Shown in pieces: positions 19,338 to 27,285 of a stretch of 64,000 nucleotides of DNA. The DNA lies in the NCBI RefSeq assembly GCF_000425405.1, contig NZ_KE384363.1, positions 353,955 to 417,954 on the forward strand, given 5' to 3'. The notes beneath the pieces are model-generated. The model made no database searches. It was given only the letters and a program-made list of their open reading frames with translations, and was not told the DNA's origin. This DNA is from Ferrimonas kyonanensis DSM 18153. GTDB lineage: Bacteria; Pseudomonadota; Gammaproteobacteria; Enterobacterales; Shewanellaceae. The position numbers were made by a program, and so were the translations under genes. Numbering within the stretch: the first letter of the stretch is position 1; each line of letters begins with the position of its first letter.

Positions 19338-19595
19338 TTAGAGTTGTTCTACACGGTGATAGGCCAAGCCGGTGTTAATCACTCCGTCTATGGCGCCTAT
19401 CGCTTCAATTGCTGCATTGGTGCTTTGCTGGCTGTCGCTTTCCAGAGTGACGACCAGCTTGCCGTCCTCTGTCTGAGAGTGCAGTTCACAGCCAGAGATC
19501 TGCGCCAGGGCCGGTACGACCTCAGGCTGTGCCTCTTTATGGCAGTGGACCACCAGGCCGCTTATGTGAATAGATTCTGTCAAGGTGTTCACCAA
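19338..19595 (-). CDS. napD: NapA signal-peptide-binding chaperone NapD
   Basis: An 85-residue ferredoxin-fold protein. [41 protein letters not shown] matches the NapD family, in which the chaperone binds the NapA Tat signal and delays export until the Mo cofactor is inserted. First gene of napDAB and the porin. A NarL/NarP-like operator lies about 55 bases upstream. Confidence 0.93.
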   Translation of the reverse strand: MVNTLTESIHISGLVVHCHKEAQPEVVPALAQISGCELHSQTEDGKLVVTLESDSQQSTNAAIEAIGAIDGVINTGLAYHRVEQL

Positions 19596-19648
19596 CTCGG
19601 TTCCAACAAGTTAATAGTGATGGTGTTTTTTTGACCCTGGAGTAACCA

Positions 19649-19664
19649 TACCCCTTAGGGGGTA
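19649..19664 (-). promoter_or_regulatory. NarL/NarP-type 7-2-7 operator upstream of napD
   Basis: TACCCCT-TA-GGGGGTA is an inverted pair of the response-regulator heptamer TACYYMT with a 2-bp spacer, matching 13 of 14 positions. NarP binds this 7-2-7 arrangement at E. coli napF. Its position 54-69 bases before the napD start supports nitrate/nitrite-responsive control. Confidence 0.65.
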
Positions 19665-20085
19665 TTCCTTAAGAGATAGGGGACAGGTCGAATTTCTGGC
19701 CAAAAAGAGAAAGGTTATTTTTTTAACATTTGATTAATATGAGAACTGGGCCCGAACCTTATTCGTGAACAAGTGCGCAGAAATGAGGTTCTGTGGCCGG
19801 GATCACAGCCGTCTGGGTGGCCAGCTTTGTGGCTAAAACGAGTTTGGGGTTGTCGTGTTGGCAGCGCAGCCAGAAATGTCCTGCCACTGCGATGGACTTG
19901 AAAAGCAATCAGGACGGGCCGTGCCGGGTAACAAAGCCAAATAGGCGAGACGGAAAGTCTGTCAATTCAAGCATATGGACATTCAAATTGGCGGTTACAT
20001 TTTTTTCACAACATCAACGCGAGTGGATTTTTTTCGACAACAAATATGATAAGTTGAGCCTCACAGTGGAGGTTCCCAAAGGACG
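19665..20085. other. Intergenic region between napD and the second CSS-EAL gene
   Basis: About 420 bases without a convincing gene. It is AT-rich near the ends, contains the weak FNR-like site, and must hold the promoters of both divergent units. A TATGAT at 20045-20050 could be a -10 element for the EAL gene, but no good -35 partner is visible. An open frame at 19793-20089 has no ribosome site and atypical composition. Confidence 0.5.
19730..19743 (-). promoter_or_regulatory. Possible FNR-like site in the nap upstream region
   Basis: TTGAT-TAAT-ATGAG matches 8 of 10 bases of the FNR palindrome TTGAT-N4-ATCAA. It lies 80 bp upstream of the NarP-like site, farther than at E. coli napF, so it may be coincidental. 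Confidence 0.3.
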
Positions 20086-20096
20086 ATGAACCTGAG

Positions 20097-21680
20097 ATGA
20101 GCAAACTGAGGTGGCAACTTGGACGCTTGATTCGATTGGGATGGCGCTACTTCTCGATCACTCTGGCCGTGGGCTTGATCTTCAGCATTGCCCTGGGTCT
20201 GATGAACCACTCCAACACCATCAACTCCCGCCTGTCTCTGGGCCTGTCCCTGTTTGAAGCCTATTACAATCACAGTCACAATGAACTCAGCCAATTGGCT
20301 CAAACGGTGCCCTGGGGCATCTGTAATGCCAACTCCGAACGGGAACTGAAGCGGGCAGCCAAGCGCTCCCACTACTTTGACTATCTGGCCACCATGAGCG
20401 ACGAACAGGGGTTTTGCCGCGATCAGGACCTGATCATCGCCCCCTCCACCGCCTTTGATGTGGTGGCCTCCGGAGCCGGCCCCATCTGGATGAAGAACGA
20501 CAGTCATCACCTGCAGTCCTATCAGCTGATGGCCATTCGGCTCGAAGGCAACCGCTACCTGTTCGGCATCAGCAAGAGCCGCCGACTGATGAAACTGCTG
20601 TTTCCGGAAGAGCAGTTTTTGAGCCACTCGCTGATCACCCTCAACTACAAACAGGAAACCATCATCACTCTGGGCAGCAGCGTCCGCACCTGGTTGTCAC
20701 AAGAATACCGGGATGGCCGCGGCGACCTGGAGATCAGCCTCTACCTGCACCCCGAACACCTGTTGATGGCCATGAAACAGAACCTTGCCATTGGCGTGCC
20801 GGTATCGCTGTTTGTCGCCCTGACCACCACGCTGTTGCTGCTGTATTGGCGCAGCTACCATGGCCTGCACCCGGAAGACTTGCTGGACACCTTCAGCAAT
20901 CGTGAAATCTACCCGGTGTTTCAGCCCATCGTCGATGGCCGCGACAAGCGGGTACTGGGGCACGAACTGCTGGCCCGATGGCAACACCCACAGCTCGGCA
21001 CCATCCCCCCCGATGAGTTCATTCCACTGCTGGAATTCCACCATCAGCTGGACAGGTTGTTGTATGAATTGGCCCCTCAATGCCAATATCAGCCCGAACA
21101 GCACGGCTACCTGAGCATCAACCTGGCCGGCCAGCAATTGCTGAGCGAGAACCGCAACCTGGGGGATTTTCTGGAGCACCTGAGTCGACAGATCGGCATC
21201 GAGCCCAGGCAACTGGTGGTGGAGATCACCGAACGTGAAGTGCTGGACTTTCAATCCGCCCATTTTCAGAGAACCCTGTACGACATTCGGCAGCGGGGCT
21301 TTAAGGTGGCCATTGACGACTTTGGTACCGGCCATAACGGCCTGGCCAGTCTGAAGGTATTTCAGCCAGACTTCCTTAAGGTGGATAAAAGTTTCGTGCA
21401 GATGGTTCAGCATCAGAGCGACACTCAGCCGGTACTGGACTCGATTCTGCAACTGGCACACCGGCTCGACATCACCCTCATTGCCGAAGGGGTGGAAACC
21501 GAAGCCCAGCGCCAGTACCTGTTGGCCCGAGGCGTCACCCGCATGCAAGGCTATTTGTTTGCCAGACCCGGTCCGCTGGACATTTCTCAGCCAAAAGAGC
21601 AGCAAAACCGCCATCGTCCCTCCCGCCCGCAGCCGGATTCCACTATACTAGCCGGCGATCTGGCCACCAGGCAGACCTGA
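20097..21680 (+). CDS. CSS-motif sensor / EAL cyclic-di-GMP phosphodiesterase (copy 2)
   Basis: A 527-residue paralogue of the protein at 11086. The N-terminus (LRWQLGRLIRLGW) and CSS cysteines 76 and 107 align without gaps. Then follow the membrane-proximal helix and an EAL domain with GHELLARWQHP, SINLAGQQL, EITERE, IDDFGTGHNG, FLKVDKSFV and EGVETE, so the active site is intact. It should hydrolyse c-di-GMP under redox control of the periplasmic cysteines. A five-codon minicistron (M-N-L-R-stop) at 20086 ends by overlapping the start codon (ATGA). The C-terminal 30 residues after the EAL domain are extra relative to copy 1. DUF3010 follows after 13 bases. Confidence 0.88.
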   Translation: MSKLRWQLGRLIRLGWRYFSITLAVGLIFSIALGLMNHSNTINSRLSLGLSLFEAYYNHSHNELSQLAQTVPWGICNANSERELKRAAKRSHYFDYLATMSDEQGFCRDQDLIIAPSTAFDVVASGAGPIWMKNDSHHLQSYQLMAIRLEGNRYLFGISKSRRLMKLLFPEEQFLSHSLITLNYKQETIITLGSSVRTWLSQEYRDGRGDLEISLYLHPEHLLMAMKQNLAIGVPVSLFVALTTTLLLLYWRSYHGLHPEDLLDTFSNREIYPVFQPIVDGRDKRVLGHELLARWQHPQLGTIPPDEFIPLLEFHHQLDRLLYELAPQCQYQPEQHGYLSINLAGQQLLSENRNLGDFLEHLSRQIGIEPRQLVVEITEREVLDFQSAHFQRTLYDIRQRGFKVAIDDFGTGHNGLASLKVFQPDFLKVDKSFVQMVQHQSDTQPVLDSILQLAHRLDITLIAEGVETEAQRQYLLARGVTRMQGYLFARPGPLDISQPKEQQNRHRPSRPQPDSTILAGDLATRQT

Positions 21681-21693
21681 ATTAGGTGAAAAA

Positions 21694-22122
21694 ATGAAAA
21701 TTTGTGCGGTTGAATTAAAAAGTAACGAAGCCATTGTCTGCATCCTTGGCTTGGATCGGGGTCTGTTTAATGTGGCCGAATGCCGCGCCCGAAAGCTGAC
21801 CTTGAATGACGGCACTGCGGTCAAGCCGCTGAAAGCGTTTCAGGCGGAGTTCGCCAAGCTGGTCAGCGACTACAAGGTCGATAAAGTGGTCATTCGCGAG
21901 CGACCAATGAAAGGCAAATTTGCCGGCAGTGCCATCGGCTTTAAGATGGAAGCGGCCATGCAACTGGCGGAAGGCATCGATGTGGAAGTGGTCTCCGGCA
22001 CCGCCATCAAAGAGAGCCTCAAGCGTCAGCCGGTGGACATTGGCATGAAAGAGGTGGGCCTGAAGCAGTTCCAGGAAAACGCCTTCGCCACCGGCTATGC
22101 CTACCTGAACATGAAGCGCTAA
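21694..22122 (+). CDS. DUF3010 family protein
   Basis: A 142-residue soluble protein with the pattern of DUF3010, common in Shewanella and Vibrio: K-I-C-A-V-E-L-K-S-N-E-A at the start, then VVIRERPMKGKFAGSAIGFKMEAAMQL. The opening strand-turn-strand with conserved acidic residues hints at an RNase H-like fold, which is inference. Function unknown. It starts 13 bases after the EAL gene and may be co-transcribed. Its ribosome site is AGGTGA. Confidence 0.8.
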   Translation: MKICAVELKSNEAIVCILGLDRGLFNVAECRARKLTLNDGTAVKPLKAFQAEFAKLVSDYKVDKVVIRERPMKGKFAGSAIGFKMEAAMQLAEGIDVEVVSGTAIKESLKRQPVDIGMKEVGLKQFQENAFATGYAYLNMKR

Positions 22123-22145
22123 CCCCTTTTAGCGTTGCTGACTCT

Positions 22146-22167
22146 CCGCCCGGCCTGTGCCGGGCGG
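22146..22167. terminator. Probable terminator between DUF3010 and DUF3943 genes
   Basis: A 9-bp GC-rich stem (CCGCCCGGC / GCCGGGCGG) with a CTGT loop between convergent genes. The T tract is weak (CGTCGTTT). Confidence 0.55.
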
Positions 22168-22185
22168 CGTCGTTTCAGGGCAGGC

Positions 22186-23532
22186 TCAGAGGCGCTCGCC
22201 GCGGCCAAAGCGGTAGATCAGCTGAGTTGCCAACAGGTCGTCAGTGGTAGAAAAACGGGTACTGTGGAAATGGCGCCAGTCTGCCTGTAACGCCCAGTTC
22301 GGGTGCAGCTGCCAATGCAGTCCAAGACCACCGTTGACCTGAAACGTCTTCTTATCCCGGTCCTGATCCCGCAGAGTTTCCCCTATCCCCGCCGTCACAA
22401 ACGGCCGCAGGCGGCTGTCGCCATTAAAGTAGTACTGCACATCGGCGCTGTAGTTTTCATAGGTGAGCTCCTTGCCGGTACCCTTTTCATTGAGATCGGT
22501 CCTGGCGTAGCTCAATCGGGTCGACCAGCGCGACGAGAAGTACAGCCCCAGGCTCACCACCGGTACGCTGCCACTCTCGACGGCCCAGAAGTCATCCGGG
22601 TTCAGCTGCGCCATCCCAACCCCCAATCCGACAATGCCAAAATCCACCGGGTCTTCGGCGTGACGACTGGCGGAGCCTCTGGAAGAGGAAAGCTCTCCGG
22701 CCTCGCCACTGCTGCCACCAAAGCGGTACCTGAGCCCCAGTTGCACCTGAGTATCGCTGCGGCTGTTGCCCATGGGCACCTCGCTGACGGTCATGTAACC
22801 GGTACCCGCCTTGATCACCTGCCGCTCAAACAGGCTATTGATGCCCCGCCCCAGCGCATCCACGGGGTCAAGGAAGAACAGCGCGGTGTCCCCCAGAGTC
22901 TGAGACCCCCACACCTTGCCCCCCTGGGCCCAGATCGCCTGCTCGGTCTGAAACGCCCATTCCCCATACACCCAGCCCAACACCGGTGTAACGACGATAT
23001 CCTGAATGGAGGGCACCTCGGCAAAGGCCTCCAACCCATATTCCCAATAGAAGGTCGACATCAGGAAGGAGTACATAAAAGCGTCCCACTGCCGGTAACC
23101 GGACTTGCGTGCCACCTGGTAATAGACACCACCAAAATAGGTATGGCCCACGTAGTTAATCTGCCAGTTATCCCGATCCCACACCGGTCCCTGAGAGACG
23201 TTATCCCACCACTTGCTGAACGGCTTGGCGTTGTCTTTGTCCCAGTTGGAGATATCCTCCGGCAGCAGCGCAATCACCCCCGCCACCCCAACGCCATACC
23301 AGGCCAGGGACTTGGTTTGTGACCACAGCCGCGCCTGGTCTTCCCCATGGGGAGCATCAAACAGCGACACCCGATAGGGATCGTCGTACGCCGACGGTGA
23401 CACCGCCTTCTGCTCCCAACTGCTGTTGGTGACCTGCGGCCGGTACAACTCCTCGGACTCGGCCAACACCAAGCCACTCCACAACACCCCAATCATCGCC
23501 ACGGCCAGCCATCGACATCCTGTCCCTGCCAT
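22186..23532 (-). CDS. DUF3943 protein with C-terminal outer-membrane barrel
   Basis: A 447-residue exported protein. The signal peptide ends near LWSGLVLA. Residues 70-260 form a DUF3943-type domain (WDNVSQGPVWDRDNWQINYVGHTYFGGVYYQVARKSGY, then WEYGLEAFAEVPSIQDIVVTPVLG). Residues 300-447 are beta-strands of an OmpA-type barrel with the closing strand LIYRFGRGERL. The start is taken at 23532, before the signal peptide; the frame extends to 23727 into the creB promoter region. Role unknown, probably an outer-membrane protein. It is divergent from creB, but I see no Cre-type repeat in the 148-base gap. Confidence 0.78.
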   Translation of the reverse strand: MAGTGCRWLAVAMIGVLWSGLVLAESEELYRPQVTNSSWEQKAVSPSAYDDPYRVSLFDAPHGEDQARLWSQTKSLAWYGVGVAGVIALLPEDISNWDKDNAKPFSKWWDNVSQGPVWDRDNWQINYVGHTYFGGVYYQVARKSGYRQWDAFMYSFLMSTFYWEYGLEAFAEVPSIQDIVVTPVLGWVYGEWAFQTEQAIWAQGGKVWGSQTLGDTALFFLDPVDALGRGINSLFERQVIKAGTGYMTVSEVPMGNSRSDTQVQLGLRYRFGGSSGEAGELSSSRGSASRHAEDPVDFGIVGLGVGMAQLNPDDFWAVESGSVPVVSLGLYFSSRWSTRLSYARTDLNEKGTGKELTYENYSADVQYYFNGDSRLRPFVTAGIGETLRDQDRDKKTFQVNGGLGLHWQLHPNWALQADWRHFHSTRFSTTDDLLATQLIYRFGRGERL

Positions 23533-23680
23533 CACCTTAACTCCCTGAAATTCAGCGTTGATTTCATTATAACCAGCCACAACAAAGTGGTAACGTTTTT
23601 CTCTGACTCCAGCAACACCGATTCGGCCATCACAAGCAGACCCTGGCAGAAGCGGGTATACTGTCAGCAACGTCGCCAGA

Positions 23681-24364
23681 TTGAGTAACACATTGAATAT
23701 CCTGATTATCGAAGACGAGCCCGCCATCGCCGATACCCTAATCCACGTCCTGGAGATGGACGGCTACGACAGCCATTGGGTTGCCAGCGGCGGTGAAGGG
23801 CTGACCTACCTGCGTCAGCAGCACGCCGACCTTGTGGTTCTGGATGTCGGTCTGCCGGACGTCAGCGGCTTCGAGTTGTGTAAAACCATCCGTGGCTTTT
23901 CCGACATTCCGATCATCTTCCTCACCGCCCGCGACGACGTCATCGACCGTGTGGTGGGGCTGGAGATCGGTGCCGACGACTACGTCACCAAGCCCTTCAG
24001 TCCCAGAGAGGTGCTGGCCCGAATCAAATTGCGCATTCGCCCCCGCGCCGCCGAGGCACACAGCACCACAACCACCGACGGCGAACTGATCAGCCACAAT
24101 TTCGATTTCAACTGCAATGGCCAGCCTCTGGGCCTGACGGCGGTGGAGTTCAAGATACTCAGCAAGCTGATCGAGGCTGGCCCCAGAGTGTTGAGCCGCG
24201 AGCAGTTGATGATCGCCGCCGACATGGCTGCCGATGCGGTGTACGAGCGCAACATCGACTCCCACATCAAAGCGATTCGACAAAAACTGAAACCCGCTGG
24301 GCACGACGCCCGGCTACACACCAAGCGCGGGTTCGGCTACTACTACCAGAGGACGGCACCATGA
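23681..24364 (+). CDS. creB: Two-component response regulator CreB
   Basis: A 227-residue OmpR/PhoB-family regulator. The receiver domain has IIEDEPAIADTL, the phosphoacceptor Asp in LVVLDVGLPDVSG, and the Lys in YVTKPF; the winged-helix domain ends in HTKRGFGYYYQ. Assignment to CreB rests on the following creC and creD genes. The start is uncertain: TTG at 23681 or TTG at 23693, neither with a good ribosome site. It overlaps creC by four bases (ATGA). Confidence 0.88.
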   Translation: MSNTLNILIIEDEPAIADTLIHVLEMDGYDSHWVASGGEGLTYLRQQHADLVVLDVGLPDVSGFELCKTIRGFSDIPIIFLTARDDVIDRVVGLEIGADDYVTKPFSPREVLARIKLRIRPRAAEAHSTTTTDGELISHNFDFNCNGQPLGLTAVEFKILSKLIEAGPRVLSREQLMIAADMAADAVYERNIDSHIKAIRQKLKPAGHDARLHTKRGFGYYYQRTAP

Positions 24365-25803
24365 GCCGCTGGCCCCGTATTCCTCTTGGGCTGCGCCTGT
24401 TTCTGCTGTTTTTTGTCCTGGTGGCAATGACCGCCTACTTTGTCAGCAAAACCGTGATTCAGGAGGTCAAACCGGCCGTACGTCAGGCCACCGAAGAGAC
24501 CCTGGTGGACGTGGCCAACCTGCTGGCCGTGCTGGCACAGCAACCGATGGCCGCCGGTAACCTCAACCAGAGCCGGTTTGCCGAGCTGCTGAGCACCTAT
24601 GGCCAACGACAGCCACAGGGACGACTGTGGGAGTTTGGCCACAAGACCATCAATCACCGCATCTACATCACCGACCGCAATGGCATAGTGGTAGCCGACT
24701 CCTGGCAACAGGACATTGGCCAGGACTTTTCCCGCTGGAACGACGTCTACCTGACCCTACGGGGCCAATACGGCGCCCGCAGTACCGCGCTGGATCCCGA
24801 TGACCCGCTGTCCACGGTGATGCACGTCGCCGCTCCTATCATGGATAATGGTGCCATCATCGGCAGTGTCACCGTCGCCAAGGCCAACCGCTCTGTTCAG
24901 CCGTTTATCGACCTGTCGAAACAAAAAGTGGCGTTTTGGATGCTGATGATGACCCTGCTGGTTCTGCTGGCCGGCGCCCTGGTCGCCTGGCGTATCAACA
25001 CCGCCCTGAGCCGGCTGATCCATTACGCCAATCATATGGGACAGGGAAAGCCGGTGACCAAACCCCGTTTTCGCATCTTCTACGAGTACGGAGCACTGAG
25101 CGATGCCCTGGAGCAGATGCGCAACCAGCTGGACGGCAAGCAGTACGTAGAGGACTATGTTCAGACCCTGACCCATGAACTGAAAAGCCCGCTGTCCGCC
25201 ATCCGTGGGGCCAGCGAGATCTTGCAGGCACCGCTGCCAGCGGACAAGCAAAACCGCTTCGCCGGCAATATTGAACGTGAAGCCCGCAGGATGCAGTCGC
25301 TGATCGATCAATTGCTGCAACTGGCTCGACTGGAAAAGCGGCCTCAGTTGGAACAGGTTGAGCCGGTAATGCTGGCGTCACTGGTGGAGGAGGTGATTGC
25401 CTCCGCCGCCCCAAGGCTGACCCTGAAACAGCTCCAGTGCCAAGCGTCGCTGCCCGGCTCGCTGCAGATTCAGGCAAACCGGTTCTTGCTGCGCCAGGCC
25501 CTGTTTAATTTGATGGACAACGCCCTCGACTTTGCCCCTTCGGGCGCCAGCCTCAGCTGGCAGGCCCAGTGCGACCATGGCAGCATTGCGCTGTCCCTGT
25601 TCAATCAGGGGCCGGCCATTCCCGACTACGCTCTGCCTCGAGTCCGAGAGCGGTTCTTCTCCCTGGCACGCCCTGATGGCGCCAAGAGCAGCGGACTTGG
25701 GCTTCACTTTGTGGAACAGGTTGCCACTCTCCATGGCGGAGAGTTGCAGCTAAAGAATCATCAGGATGGCGTTCTGGCGACCCTGCGGCTACCGTCTCCA
25801 TAA
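24361..25803 (+). CDS. creC: Sensor histidine kinase CreC
   Basis: 480 residues (E. coli CreC 474). Two membrane helices (about 10-30 and 185-210) flank a periplasmic sensor domain containing ITDRNGIVVADSW; a HAMP-like linker follows, then the H-box TLTHELKSPLSAIRG, N-box NLMDNALDFAP and G-box KSSGLGLHFVEQV. It phosphorylates CreB. Translationally coupled to creB. Cre systems respond to growth in minimal media and, in Aeromonas and Pseudomonas, to beta-lactam damage. Confidence 0.92.
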   Translation: MSRWPRIPLGLRLFLLFFVLVAMTAYFVSKTVIQEVKPAVRQATEETLVDVANLLAVLAQQPMAAGNLNQSRFAELLSTYGQRQPQGRLWEFGHKTINHRIYITDRNGIVVADSWQQDIGQDFSRWNDVYLTLRGQYGARSTALDPDDPLSTVMHVAAPIMDNGAIIGSVTVAKANRSVQPFIDLSKQKVAFWMLMMTLLVLLAGALVAWRINTALSRLIHYANHMGQGKPVTKPRFRIFYEYGALSDALEQMRNQLDGKQYVEDYVQTLTHELKSPLSAIRGASEILQAPLPADKQNRFAGNIEREARRMQSLIDQLLQLARLEKRPQLEQVEPVMLASLVEEVIASAAPRLTLKQLQCQASLPGSLQIQANRFLLRQALFNLMDNALDFAPSGASLSWQAQCDHGSIALSLFNQGPAIPDYALPRVRERFFSLARPDGAKSSGLGLHFVEQVATLHGGELQLKNHQDGVLATLRLPSP

Positions 25804-25807
25804 ACTC

Positions 25808-25834
25808 TCCACACAGGCTCCATACGCGCTCCAC
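25808..25834 (+). promoter_or_regulatory. Three 11-bp-phased TCCAC repeats upstream of creD (probable CreB site)
   Basis: TCCAC-N6-TCCAT-N6-TCCAC lies 43-69 bases before the creD ATG. The E. coli cre tag is TTCAC-N6-TTCAC, the same pentamer-plus-six phasing with one base changed. It occurs where CreB control of creD is expected, so a lineage-specific cre tag is a reasonable inference. Confidence 0.6.
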
Positions 25835-25876
25835 ACAAGGGTTTTACTCTGCCTGTACCCCACCAGGAGAGTGAAT

Positions 25877-27223
25877 ATGAAACCCATAATACGCAATGAG
25901 ATGGCCATTAAATTTGGCGTGGTGATACTGCTGTTCCTGATGCTGCAGATACCACTGATGATGATCGACAGCCTGATTGCTGAGCGCAACCTGCGGCAGC
26001 AGGAGGTCAAGCAGGAGATCGCCCGCAGCAGCAGTGGCCCCCAGCAGTTCATCGGCCCGCTGCTCGTCGCCCGCTATCAGGAAACCGTCACCCTCGAAGG
26101 CCAATCCCACCAGGTCAGTCGGCAGGCCATCGTGTTACCGGAACGCTATCAGTTCCAGGCCAATCTCAATAGTTTCGAGAAATACCGCGGCATCTACACT
26201 GCCCGCCTGTATCGGGCCGACAGCCAGGTACAGGGAAGCCTGAACCTCTCCACGCTTAGCGACCTGCCCAAGGACAGCATCGAGTCGCTGGCTTTGGTGG
26301 TGGCAGTCAGCGACAGCCGCGGCATCGGCGCCATCGACACCCTGACCCTCGACGGCCAAGCCTATGAGGTGGAACCCGGCACCGAGTTGCGCCAATGGCC
26401 ACAAGGGTTTCATGCCCCCTTGCCGCTGTCGCTGCTGCAGCAACAGACACCGCTCGCGTTCGAGTTGGCGCTGCAACTGCAGGGAATGGGGCAACTGGAG
26501 GTAATGCCGGTGGGAAATGCCACCGAGGTCACACTGTCCTCACCCTGGCCACACCCCAGCTTTATCGGTGACTACCTGCCGGTGAGCTCTGACATCGACC
26601 ACTCCGGTTTTCGCGCCCACTGGGTAACCAACAACTTCTCCACCAACATTCGCCAGCTGTTCACCCTGTGCCTGCAGAGCTCGTCCAACTGCGGTCAGCT
26701 GAATGCCAGGCAGATGGGTGTCAGCCTGATCGACCCGGTGGATCACTATCTGAAGTCCCACCGGACGGTAAACTACTCACTGCTGGTGATCACCCTCATA
26801 TTCGCCAGTTTCTTTCTGTTGGAGCTGTTTCAAGCGCGGCCGATTCACCCGATCCAATATGGCTTCGTCGGTCTGGCGCTGGCGCTGTTCTATCTGCTGC
26901 TGATTTCACTCAGCGAACACATTGGCTTCAACCCCGCGTACCTGATCTCGGCACTGGCTTCCACAACCTTGCTGGGGGTGTACGTTAGCGGAATGCTGCC
27001 GGGACGGCGTCAGGGAGGGGTGTTCTCGGCCTGTCTGTTGGCGCTGTACGCCATGCTGTTTGGCCTGCTTCAGGCGGAGAGTTACGCGCTGTTAATGGGC
27101 AGCCTGCTGTGTTTTGCGATATTGAGCCTGGTGATGGTGATCACCCGCCATGTCAATTGGTACCAGAGGCAATCGACCTCTGCGAATGCTTCCGCGAAGC
27201 TTACCCCTGATATTCAGGACTGA
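25877..27223 (+). CDS. creD: Inner membrane protein CreD
   Basis: 448 residues (E. coli CreD 450). A first helix at about 10-30, a large periplasmic domain containing QQFIGPLLVARYQETV, and five or six C-terminal helices with FLLELFQARPIHPIQYGFVGLALALFYLLL, the family signature. The start at 25877 follows AGGAGA. CreD is the main CreB target and affects envelope integrity. A triple TCCAC repeat precedes it. Confidence 0.93.
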   Translation: MKPIIRNEMAIKFGVVILLFLMLQIPLMMIDSLIAERNLRQQEVKQEIARSSSGPQQFIGPLLVARYQETVTLEGQSHQVSRQAIVLPERYQFQANLNSFEKYRGIYTARLYRADSQVQGSLNLSTLSDLPKDSIESLALVVAVSDSRGIGAIDTLTLDGQAYEVEPGTELRQWPQGFHAPLPLSLLQQQTPLAFELALQLQGMGQLEVMPVGNATEVTLSSPWPHPSFIGDYLPVSSDIDHSGFRAHWVTNNFSTNIRQLFTLCLQSSSNCGQLNARQMGVSLIDPVDHYLKSHRTVNYSLLVITLIFASFFLLELFQARPIHPIQYGFVGLALALFYLLLISLSEHIGFNPAYLISALASTTLLGVYVSGMLPGRRQGGVFSACLLALYAMLFGLLQAESYALLMGSLLCFAILSLVMVITRHVNWYQRQSTSANASAKLTPDIQD

Positions 27224-27252
27224 CTTCACCCTGAACCCAATCGTCACTCAAA

Positions 27253-27278
27253 CCACCGGGAGCTGGCGCTCCCGGTGG
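27253..27278. terminator. Inverted repeat between creD and pldA
   Basis: An 11-bp perfect stem (CCACCGGGAGC / GCTCCCGGTGG) with a TGGC loop between convergent genes. No T-run on either side, so termination strength is doubtful. Confidence 0.45.
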
Positions 27279-27285
27279 CAGCAAC

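Noticed and set aside
17144..19378. 744-codon open frame on the plus strand across napA
   Set aside because: It is antisense to an unmistakable NapA with all cofactor ligands; its length is a by-product of codon bias.
19793..20089. Possible 98-residue protein upstream of CSS-EAL copy 2
   Set aside because: No ribosome site, unusual composition, no recognisable features, and it would cover the promoter of the downstream gene.
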